A stretch of 64,000 nt of DNA from the NCBI GenBank assembly GCA_963730735.1, contig CAVSSX010000007.1, forward strand, positions 372,001 to 436,000, given 5' to 3'. Below are positions 54,003-60,637 of the stretch, in pieces. The translations under genes were made by a program, and so were the position numbers. Positions within the stretch are counted from its first letter, which is position 1, and each line of letters opens with the position of its first letter. The notes beneath the pieces are model-generated. The model worked only from the letters and a program-made list of their open reading frames with translations, was not told where the DNA came from and did no database searches. The stretch is from CAVSSX01 sp963730735 (GTDB taxonomy: Bacteria; Actinomycetota; Acidimicrobiia; Acidimicrobiales; RAAP-2).

Positions 54003-54656
54003 TCATCGCCGCCCCTGGGGGATGACCGGCGCCGGGACGTCGTCGGCGACGGTCGCCAACCGGTCCACGGTGCCGGTCCGCTCGGCCTCGATGAGCCGGT
54101 CGAGCCACGTGATGTCCTGGCGGACCGAGTCGGCGGTGTGCTCCACCACCGACCGGGCGTAGACGTCGAGACCGACGTCGCCGCGGGCGCCGTCCACCTC
54201 GTCCAGCCGCTGGAGCAGTTGGGCCCGGCGACGCTCGAGCAGCCCCAGGCGGGCCTGGGGAGCCAGATGCCGGGCGAAGGCCAGTCGCAGGCCGAAGCTC
54301 CGGGCGTCGTCACCGGTGCTCCCGGCGAGCAGCTCGGTGAACAGCTGCCGGCCCTTGTCGGTGATCCGGTACACCTTCTTCGACCGTCGTCCCCGGGGGT
54401 TGGTGTGACGGCGTGACCGCAGCACGGCCAGCTCCCCGCTCAGCGAGCCGGTCGGCGGGGCCGGCGCCGGCGCGCTGGCCGTCCCGGGCTCGGTGGCCTC
54501 GACGGCCCCGGCCGACTCCAGCCGGGCCAGGGCCGGGTAGAGCGACCCGAACGAGACGTTGGCCAGCAACCCCAGGTGGTCCCGGAGCTGGCGCCGGATC
54601 TCGTAACCGTGCAGCTCCTGTTCTTCGAGGAGCCCGAGGATCGCCATGTCCAACAT
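54003..54656 (-). CDS. PadR family transcriptional regulator
   Basis: 217 residues. The winged helix starts at once (MLDMAILGLLEEQELHGYEIRRQLRDHLGLLANVSFGSLYPALARLESAGAVE) with an Ala/Pro insertion before the wing (RGRRSKKVYRITDKGRQLF), and a C-terminal helical Vir domain. A perfect inverted repeat lies just upstream of the start. It precedes ino1, which it may control together with itself. Confidence 0.9.
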   Translation of the reverse strand: MLDMAILGLLEEQELHGYEIRRQLRDHLGLLANVSFGSLYPALARLESAGAVEATEPGTASAPAPAPPTGSLSGELAVLRSRRHTNPRGRRSKKVYRITDKGRQLFTELLAGSTGDDARSFGLRLAFARHLAPQARLGLLERRRAQLLQRLDEVDGARGDVGLDVYARSVVEHTADSVRQDITWLDRLIEAERTGTVDRLATVADDVPAPVIPQGRR

Positions 54657-54665
54657 CGCGCTTCA

Positions 54666-54684
54666 CTATATCGCTTCGATATAG
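54666..54684. promoter_or_regulatory. Candidate PadR operator
   Basis: A perfect inverted repeat, CTATATCG-CTT-CGATATAG, begins 9 bases upstream of the padR ATG. ATAT-rich palindromes with CG at the centre are typical PadR boxes. The site is AT-rich in otherwise GC-rich DNA. Confidence 0.65.
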
Positions 54685-54820
54685 CGGCGGGGACGATTGT
54701 CGCGAGAATTATGGCGCCCGTTCACCCCCGTCGCCGGGGCGACACGACCCGTACGCGACGGTGTCGCCCTCGTGCCTGAAGGACGTTGCACGGTGGTGAA
54801 TGGGACCCGCGGCCGGGGGG

Positions 54821-54826
54821 TAGCCT
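54821..54826 (+). promoter_or_regulatory. -10 element of the DUF5318 gene (TAGCCT)
   Basis: TAGCCT ends seven bases before GTG 54834. Confidence 0.5.
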
Positions 54827-54833
54827 GCGAGAC

Positions 54834-55265
54834 GTGACAGCGACCTCCGGGGGCGGCTCGTCGACGAAGACGGCACCGGCGGGGGACGCGCGGGTCGAGT
54901 ACCGCCTCATCCGCAACGGCATCGTCCGCGACGTGAAGCGGGGGAAGCTCGACCGCACCGACGTCTGCGACGCCCACCCCGAGCTGCTCCGGGCCGCCCG
55001 CAACGTGGGCAAGCGGACCGACGAGGAGTGCCCCATCTGCGAGGCCACCCGCACGGTCGAGGTGACGTTCGTCTTCGGGGCCCGCCTACCACCCGGGGGC
55101 CGGTGCCCGGCCACCGCCACCGAGCTCAACCGGCTGTGCCGCCGGGAGGAGCCGGTGATCTGTTACGCCGTCGAGGTCTGCCCCGAGTGCGCGTGGCACC
55201 ACCTCATCCGCAAGTACTCCGGCGGCGGTCGTCGGCCGTCGACCCGGGCGCGCGACCGGGCCTGA
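54834..55265 (+). CDS. DUF5318 zinc-ribbon-like protein
   Basis: 143 residues from GTG 54834, chosen over an ATG at 54786 because of the upstream -10. VEYRLIRNGIVRDVKRGKLDRTDVCDAHPELLRAARNVG is the family core; CPICEA and CPECAWHH supply a probable zinc site. Function is unknown. In mycobacteria the equivalent (Rv0049) also follows ino1 and padR, so the order is conserved. Confidence 0.85.
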   Translation: MTATSGGGSSTKTAPAGDARVEYRLIRNGIVRDVKRGKLDRTDVCDAHPELLRAARNVGKRTDEECPICEATRTVEVTFVFGARLPPGGRCPATATELNRLCRREEPVICYAVEVCPECAWHHLIRKYSGGGRRPSTRARDRA

Positions 55266-55308
55266 ACCAGGTCACCCGGCCCGGGCGGCCGGGGTCGGTC
55301 GGCTCGGC

Positions 55309-55421
55309 TAACATGACTGCCCGGTCGGCGCCGCTCGGCGACGGCCCACACATCGAACACCCTGCTCCGCACCGGCGGAGCCCTGGCAGAACCGCCAGGT
55401 CCGGAGGGAGGTACGCCGCCA
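55309..55421 (+). promoter_or_regulatory. rpsF operon promoter and structured leader
   Basis: TAACAT (55309-55314) can serve as the -10, giving a leader of about 100 bases. Two hairpins stand before the Shine-Dalgarno GGAGGGAGG: GCTCCGC-ACCG-GCGGAGC (55364-55381) and CCTGGC-AGAACC-GCCAGG (55382-55399). rpsF leaders in many bacteria bind S6:S18 for feedback control; whether these hairpins form that motif is inference. Confidence 0.5.
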
Positions 55422-55757
55422 ATGCGGCCTTACGAAGTCATGGTCATTTTCGACGCCGGCACCGAGCCGCCGGCCATCCAGGCGGTGGTCGACCGCACGC
55501 TCGAGTCCATTCGGACCAACGACGGCAACCCCGGGGCCATCGACCGGTGGGGACGACGCCCCTTCGCCTACGAGGTCAATCACAAGCGTGAGGGCTACTA
55601 CATCCTGATCGAGTTCACCGGTGAGCCGAACACGGTGGCCGAGCTGGACCGCCTGCTCGGACTGGCCGACGAGGTCATGCGGCACAAGGTCATCCGTCTG
55701 CCCGAGAAGCACGCCGGTCGTTCGGCCGGCGCCGCCGCGGCTCCGGCCGCAGGTTGA
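55422..55757 (+). CDS. rpsF: 30S ribosomal protein S6
   Basis: 111 residues. RPYEVMVIFDAGTE, GRRPFAYEVNHKREGYYILIEF and LDRLLGLADEVMRHKVIRLPEKH are diagnostic of S6. It binds 16S rRNA with S18. First gene of rpsF-ssb-rpsR-rplI, 13 bases before ssb. Confidence 0.97.
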   Translation: MRPYEVMVIFDAGTEPPAIQAVVDRTLESIRTNDGNPGAIDRWGRRPFAYEVNHKREGYYILIEFTGEPNTVAELDRLLGLADEVMRHKVIRLPEKHAGRSAGAAAAPAAG

Positions 55758-55770
55758 GAGGAGCTCGCCC

Positions 55771-56247
55771 ATGGCGACCGACAACAGCATCACCCTGGTC
55801 GGCAACATCACCCGTGACCCGGAGCTGCGGTTCACCAACAACGGCCAGCCCACGGCCAGTTTCGGCCTGGCCGTGAACCGCCGGTGGCAGAACCGCCAGA
55901 CCCAGGAGTGGGAAGAGGCGACCAGCTTCTTCGACGTGGTCTGCTGGCGTGAGATGGCCGAGAACGTGAGCGAGAGCCTCAGCCGGGGCTCCCGGGTCGT
56001 CGTGGCCGGCCGGCTGGAGCAGCGCAGCTGGGAGACGGCCGACGGCGACAAGCGGTCGAAGGTCGAAGTGGTGGCCGACGAGATCGGCCCCTCGCTGCGC
56101 TGGGCGACCGCCCAGGTGACCAAGAACGAGCGACGGGGACCGTCGGACGGTGGCCGGGGCGGTAACCGCCCCGCACCGGCGGCAGCCCCCGCACCCCGAT
56201 CGGGCGACCAGTCCGGCGGGTATGGATTCGATGAGGAGCCCTTCTGA
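55771..56247 (+). CDS. ssb: Single-stranded DNA-binding protein
   Basis: 158 residues from ATG 55771. OB-fold with ITLVGNITRDPELRF, FDVVCWREMAENVSESL and RVVVAGRLEQRSWE; a Gly/Pro/Ala-rich linker ends in the acidic tip DEEPF that recruits partner proteins. Its stop overlaps the rpsR start (TGATG). Confidence 0.97.
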   Translation: MATDNSITLVGNITRDPELRFTNNGQPTASFGLAVNRRWQNRQTQEWEEATSFFDVVCWREMAENVSESLSRGSRVVVAGRLEQRSWETADGDKRSKVEVVADEIGPSLRWATAQVTKNERRGPSDGGRGGNRPAPAAAPAPRSGDQSGGYGFDEEPF

Positions 56248-56735
56248 TGGCCCGAAGCAACTACCGCGGCGGCACGGCCCGTCGTGCCCCCAAGGACCTC
56301 GGACGCCGGGTCAAGAAGAAGCCCTGCGCCATGTGCCGCGACCAGGTCGAATGGGTCGACTACAAGGACGTGAGCTCGCTGCGCAAGTACATGAGCGACC
56401 GGGGCAAGATCCGCTCGCGTCGGGTCACCGGCAACTGTGCCCAGCACCAGCGGGACATCGCCCTGGCCATCAAGACCGCCCGTGAGCTGGTCCTGTTGCC
56501 GTACACCCAGCGGACGGTGACCGAGCGGCCGGGAGGCCGGGGAGGTCGTGGCGACCGGGGCGACCGGGGCGACCGGGGTGACCGCGGCGACCGGGGCCCG
56601 CGCGAGGGCCGGCCGCCGGCCGGTGACCGTGCGGCCGACGGGGCGACCGCCGACGAGGGTGGCTCGACCGACCTGCCGTCGGGCGTGACCGTCGACGCCG
56701 GGCCCGCCGTCTCGTCCGAAGGGGATGCCGAATGA
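56247..56735 (+). CDS. rpsR: 30S ribosomal protein S18 with long C-terminal extension
   Basis: 162 residues, about twice the usual length. Residues 1-90 are normal S18 with a zinc-type set (KKKPCAMCRDQ and TGNCAQHQR), DYKDVSSLRKYMSDRGKI and RELVLLPYT. The remainder is a Gly/Arg/Asp stretch with five GDR repeats followed by an acidic Ala/Gly tail. The tail probably extends from the ribosome surface; no function is known to me. It overlaps rplI by 4 bases. Confidence 0.95.
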   Translation: MARSNYRGGTARRAPKDLGRRVKKKPCAMCRDQVEWVDYKDVSSLRKYMSDRGKIRSRRVTGNCAQHQRDIALAIKTARELVLLPYTQRTVTERPGGRGGRGDRGDRGDRGDRGDRGPREGRPPAGDRAADGATADEGGSTDLPSGVTVDAGPAVSSEGDAE

Positions 56736-57181
56736 GGGTCGTCCTGCGCAGCGACGTGACCGGGGTCGGTCGTCGCGGTGACATCGTCACCGTGGCCGGC
56801 GGGTTCGCCCGCAACTTCCTTCTGCCCGAAGGCCGGGCCATCGTGGCGACCGACGGTGTCGAGTCCCAGGCGACGTCGATGCGCCGGGCGCGCGACCTGC
56901 GTGAGGCCCGGGATCACGACGCCGCCGAGGCGCAGGCCCAGGTACTGGCGGGTGCGGTGGTCACCGTGGCCGCTCGGGCCGGTCGGGGCGGGAAGCTCTT
57001 CGGCTCGGTCGGGATCACCGAGGTCCTCGAGGCGGTCCGGGAGCAGAAGGGCGTGCAGCTCGCCCGGCACCAACTGGTCCTCGACGAGCCGATCAAGACG
57101 GTCGGGGCCCACGACGTGCCGTTGCAGCTGTTCCACGACGTCGCCACCGTGTTGACGGTCGAGGTGTCGGCCACCGACTGA
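56732..57181 (+). CDS. rplI: 50S ribosomal protein L9
   Basis: 149 residues. N-terminal domain MRVVLRSDVTGVGRRGDIVTVAGGFARNFLLPEGRA and C-terminal domain with GKLFGSVGITEVLEAV and HDVPLQLFHDVATVLTVEV. Standard length. A decayed copy of its 3' end lies just downstream. Confidence 0.97.
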   Translation: MRVVLRSDVTGVGRRGDIVTVAGGFARNFLLPEGRAIVATDGVESQATSMRRARDLREARDHDAAEAQAQVLAGAVVTVAARAGRGGKLFGSVGITEVLEAVREQKGVQLARHQLVLDEPIKTVGAHDVPLQLFHDVATVLTVEVSATD

Positions 57182-57186
57182 GTGAC

Positions 57187-57205
57187 GGTCGCGGCCGTCC
57201 GCGAC
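57187..57205 (+). terminator. Hairpin after rplI
   Basis: GTCGCGG-CCGT-CCGCGAC begins 6 bases after the rplI stop. There is no U tract. The same hairpin with an 8-base stem recurs at 57349-57368 after the duplicated segment. Confidence 0.5.
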
Positions 57206-57224
57206 GGTTCGAGGGTGTCCATAC

Positions 57225-57367
57225 CGCCCGGCACCAGCCGGACCTGGGCGAGCCGAGCACGACGGTCGGAGCCCACGACGTGCCGTTGCCGCTGTTCTGC
57301 GACGTCGCCACCGTGCCGACGTTCGACGCCTTCGCCCCCGACAGGGAAGGTCGCGGCCGTCCGCGAC
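57225..57367 (+). pseudogene. Decayed partial tandem duplication of the rplI 3' end
   Basis: Positions 57225-57367 align to 57061-57204 with about 80 percent identity by eye, shifted by 162-164 bases. The translated fragment ARHQPDLGEPSTTVGAHDV then PLPLFCDVATVPTFDA mirrors L9 residues ARHQLVLDEPIKTVGAHDV and PLQLFHDVATVLTVEV. There is no start codon or ribosome site, and the fragment covers only the last 35-40 codons plus the downstream hairpin. It is a non-functional remnant or a regulatory spacer. Confidence 0.75.
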
Positions 57368-57432
57368 CGATGTCACAGGCCCCTGGCATGGTGGGCCCGT
57401 GGTCGTCCCCAGCCCTCGCTCTCGTCCCCAGT

Positions 57433-57454
57433 CCCGTGGATGGCCATCCACGGG
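57433..57454. repeat. Perfect 22-bp palindrome upstream of dnaB
   Basis: Arms of 11 bases (CCCGTGGATGG and its complement) meet without a loop. The next bases form GTTATCCCCA, one mismatch from a DnaA box. It lies about 92 bases before the dnaB start and could be a protein-binding site. Confidence 0.7.
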
Positions 57455-57546
57455 TTATCCCCACCGACGACCAGGGATGATGCACCCTGAATCCCCAAGT
57501 TCCCCTCTTACGCCCCACAGCCCGGGTCGGTCAGGGTAGAGGGACC

Positions 57547-58926
57547 ATGGTTCAGGCCTTCGACGACAATCGACCACGGATTCTGCGCCCGGCTCCGGCC
57601 GGACCTCGCATCCCCCCGAACAACCTCGAGGCCGAGGAATCGCTCCTCGGCGCCATGCTGCTGTCGAGCGACGCGACGTCGGCGGCGATCGAGATCTGCG
57701 GGCCGTCGGACTTCTACAAGCCGGCGTACGGGCACATCTTCGGGGCCATCGTCGCCCTCTTCGAGCGGGGGGAGCCGGTCGACGTCGTCACGGTGACCGA
57801 CGAGCTCCGCCGCTCGGGCCTGCTCGAGGCCATCGGTGACCCGGCGATGCTGGTGTCGCTCCAGGCGAACACGCCCTCGGTGGCCAACGCCATCCACTAC
57901 GCCCACATCGTCGAGGAGCACGCCCTGCTGCGGCGGCTGGTGGGCGTGGCCGGTGAGATCTCCGACATCGCCTACAGCGTGCCCGAGAACGTCGACGGGG
58001 CCATCGACCAGGCCGAACAGATGATCTTCGACGTGGCCGAGCGGCGAACCGCCGACAGCATGGAGTCGCTCGGGAACCTGCTCGGACCGAGCCTCGACCG
58101 GATCGAGGAACTGGCCCACCGCGGGGACAGCATCACCGGGATGGCGACCGGCTTCTACGACCTCGACAAGATCCTGGCCGGCCTGCAGTCGACCAGCCTG
58201 ACCATCGTCGGCGCCCGACCGGGCATGGGGAAGACCAGCTTCGCCCTCGGGGTCCTGGCCCACGTGGGGATCACGCTGCAGCAGCCGGCGCTGCTCTTCT
58301 CCTTGGAGATGGCCCACCTCGAGCTCACCGAGCGTTTGCTCGCCTCCGAGGCCCGGGTCGACGCCCAGCACCTCCGGACCGGCCAGGTGCGCGAGTCGGA
58401 CTGGCCCAAGATCGGCAACGCCGTGAGCCGGCTGAGCGCTTCCAAGGTCTTCATCGACGACAACCCCAATCTGACCATCATGGACATCCGGGCCCGGGCC
58501 CGGCGTCTGAAGAAGGCCGAGGGCAGCCTGGGCGTCGTGGTCATCGACTACCTCCAACTGATGACCGGTCGGGCCAAAGCCGAGAACCGCCAGGTCGAGG
58601 TGTCAGAGATCAGCCGTGGGCTCAAGATCCTGGCCCGTGAGCTCGAGGTCCCGGTCATCGCCCTCTCGCAGCTCTCCCGGAGCCTCGAGTCACGCCAGGA
58701 CAAGCGGCCCCAGCTCTCCGACCTGCGGGAATCGGGCTCGTTGGAGCAGGACGCCGACGTGGTCCTGTTCTTGTACCGCGAGTCGGAGTACGACCCCGAG
58801 ACGCCGGCCGACCGTCGGGACGACGCCCTAGTCATCGTGGCCAAGCACCGCAACGGGCCGACGGGATCGGCGCACCTGCTCTTCCTCAGTCAGTACGCCC
58901 GCTTCGACAACGTCAAGCAGGTCTGA
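57547..58926 (+). CDS. dnaB: Replicative DNA helicase DnaB
   Basis: 459 residues. N-terminal primase-interacting domain (PPNNLEAEESLLGAMLLSSDA) and RecA-like domain with Walker A GARPGMGKTS, FSLEMAHLELTERLLASEA, Walker B VVVIDYLQLM and LSQLSRSLESRQDKRPQLSDLRESGSLEQDADVV. No intein is present, unlike some actinobacterial dnaB genes. It follows the rplI block as in mycobacteria, after a 365-base gap holding the rplI remnant. Confidence 0.97.
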   Translation: MVQAFDDNRPRILRPAPAGPRIPPNNLEAEESLLGAMLLSSDATSAAIEICGPSDFYKPAYGHIFGAIVALFERGEPVDVVTVTDELRRSGLLEAIGDPAMLVSLQANTPSVANAIHYAHIVEEHALLRRLVGVAGEISDIAYSVPENVDGAIDQAEQMIFDVAERRTADSMESLGNLLGPSLDRIEELAHRGDSITGMATGFYDLDKILAGLQSTSLTIVGARPGMGKTSFALGVLAHVGITLQQPALLFSLEMAHLELTERLLASEARVDAQHLRTGQVRESDWPKIGNAVSRLSASKVFIDDNPNLTIMDIRARARRLKKAEGSLGVVVIDYLQLMTGRAKAENRQVEVSEISRGLKILARELEVPVIALSQLSRSLESRQDKRPQLSDLRESGSLEQDADVVLFLYRESEYDPETPADRRDDALVIVAKHRNGPTGSAHLLFLSQYARFDNVKQV

Positions 58927-58943
58927 GCGCCCCTGCGGGCGAC

Positions 58944-58971
58944 GGCCCGGCCCCGGCCCGGCCCCGGCCCG
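58944..58971. repeat. 11-bp tandem repeat after dnaB
   Basis: The unit GGCCCGGCCCC occurs twice and is followed by GGCCCG, directly after dnaB and just before the next gene's -10. Confidence 0.8.
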
Positions 58972-58975
58972 ATGG

Positions 58976-58981
58976 TACGTT
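58976..58981 (+). promoter_or_regulatory. -10 element of the PPOX gene (TACGTT)
   Basis: TACGTT ends six bases before ATG 58988. Confidence 0.5.
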
Positions 58982-58987
58982 CGGCCG

Positions 58988-59443
58988 ATGGCCCGCCCCC
59001 TCGCCACCGACACCCCGGTCGACCGGTCCGAGTTGTTGGCCTTTATCCGGCCGCGCCACCACGGCATCCTGGCCACGGTGCGGGCCGACGGGTCACCCCA
59101 ACTTTCGCCGGTGACCATGGGGGTCGATCCGGAGGGATCGATCGTGGTCGCCAGCTACCCCGGGCGGATAAAAGTCCGCAACCTGCGCCGACGGCCGACC
59201 GCCTCGGTCTGCGTGCTCTCCGACGACTTCGGTGGCGAGTGGGTGCAGGTGTCGGGACCGGCCGAGGTCGTCGACCTGCCCGAGGCGGTCGAGGGCCTGG
59301 TGACCTACTTCCGGTCCATCAGCGGCGAGCATCCGGACTGGGACGAGTACCGCCAGGCCATGGTCGACCAGGGCAAGGTCCTGATCCGGATCGTCCCGGA
59401 GCGCTGGGGTCCGGTCAGCCGGGGCGGCTTCCCGCCGGGCTAA
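58988..59443 (+). CDS. PPOX-class F420- or FMN-dependent oxidoreductase
   Basis: 151 residues. Split barrel with FIRPRHHGILATVRADGSPQLSPVTMGVD, GRIKVRNLRRRPTASVCVLSDDFGGEWVQVSG and VLIRIVPERWG. The pattern resembles Rv1155-type F420-binding proteins, which reduce or bind small electrophiles. Its stop overlaps that of the convergent STAS gene by 4 bases. Confidence 0.87.
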   Translation: MARPLATDTPVDRSELLAFIRPRHHGILATVRADGSPQLSPVTMGVDPEGSIVVASYPGRIKVRNLRRRPTASVCVLSDDFGGEWVQVSGPAEVVDLPEAVEGLVTYFRSISGEHPDWDEYRQAMVDQGKVLIRIVPERWGPVSRGGFPPG

Positions 59444-59781
59444 CCGGCGAGGGCCTCGTCGAGGGTGGCGAACATCGAGAAGACACCGACGAGCCCGGTG
59501 GCCCGGAAGATCCGCAGGGTGGTGGCGTTGGGGTCGACCACCCGGAGGCGTCCACCGGCGTCGTGACACAGCTTGTGCGCCCTGACCAGGGTGGCGATTC
59601 CGGTCGAGTCGAAGAAGGTCGTCTCGGTGAGGTCGACGACCACCGTCGGTGACGCCGGCGTGATCAGCCGTTCGAGCTCGTCACGCAGCGTCGGGGCCGA
59701 CGTGATGTCGATCTCGCCGGTGACGGTGACCACCGGCAGTTGACCGACCACCTCGGTGGCGACCTCGAGCGGCGTAGTCAC
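59440..59781 (-). CDS. STAS-domain anti-sigma factor antagonist
   Basis: 113 residues from GTG 59781; an open frame runs further up without homology. VVTVTGEIDITSAPTLRDELERL and LTETTFFDSTGIATLVRAHKL include the phosphorylatable Ser of DSTG, and the end RIFRATGLVGVFSMFATLDEAL is typical. It would bind a serine-kinase anti-sigma in a partner-switch; no such kinase is in the window. Confidence 0.85.
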   Translation of the reverse strand: MTTPLEVATEVVGQLPVVTVTGEIDITSAPTLRDELERLITPASPTVVVDLTETTFFDSTGIATLVRAHKLCHDAGGRLRVVDPNATTLRIFRATGLVGVFSMFATLDEALAG

Positions 59782-60637
59782 TTGGTGGGGGCCGCAAAAA
59801 AGGCGTTGAACACGTGGGACCTCGGTCGTTGGCGTCGTCCGGCGGGTCGCCGGGTGGGCTCGGGACTGTCGGGAGAATGTATCCCGTGAGGCCCGCCACC
59901 ACCATCGAGCCAGCGCTGGACCGGTGCCCACGAGCAGGGCGTCGTCGGTCCCGGTCGGGAGCCGTCCGGCGAATGCCATGGTGGTAACTCCGACAAGAAT
60001 CGCTGCATTAGATGGAGTTCTTGTCCAGAAATGATGGATATATGACCGGCATAGCCCTACGCATTATTGAGAATGTTGGCGAGCACGGCCGAAATTCGTC
60101 AGCGGCGGGTCTACGTAATTTGGTGGATAACAATTTCCCGCTCTCTACGAAAAACGGTGGATAAGCAACGGGAGCCGCAGGTCACGGGCCTAATTGCTAC
60201 TCGATCAGCCGCATTATCCGCCGTGGTACCGGCCTGAGTGACAGTTGCCCCCGCCGGCTCGGGGCCGACGGGCTCGAAGGGGGCTCGATGGTGGGCCAAC
60301 GGAAACTCCCTTGCAGAGGGGGGTGTGACGACCGTTCTCGATCGTCGAACGGCCTCGGACGGGCTCGGTCGCCATGGCGGCGCCCCGGAATTCGTCGCCC
60401 GGCAGAATTCCCTAATGACCGGCCAGAATTGCCGCCGTGTCGTCGTGGCAGACCAAGTGTTACCGATCAAGATAATAAAGTTGTGGGTGCATCCGACACG
60501 AAAGTTTCATCGTTAAAACTTGGGTATTGACGCGGGCTTCGGCTAACTTCTCCCCATCGGAACGCAGACCACCTTCGGCAAGGTCACGTCCGTCCCCCCG
60601 AAAACCAGGGTCGGGACGTCGACGTTGGGAGAGCACC
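59782..60637. other. AT-richer non-coding region of about 850 bases
   Basis: No gene is supported; the open frames lack domains. The part at 59990-60130 is clearly AT-richer than its surroundings. GGTGGATAA occurs at 60122-60130 and 60156-60164. A TAACTT at about 60542-60547 may be the -10 of the glucanase gene. Confidence 0.5.

Noticed and set aside
57440..57465. Replication origin
   Set aside because: Only one or two imperfect DnaA-like sites, no cluster, no dnaA or dnaN, and the AT-rich patch is 2.5 kb away.
59782..60637. Riboswitch (c-di-AMP or c-di-GMP) before the glucanase gene
   Set aside because: I looked for the conserved cores of these classes and found none.
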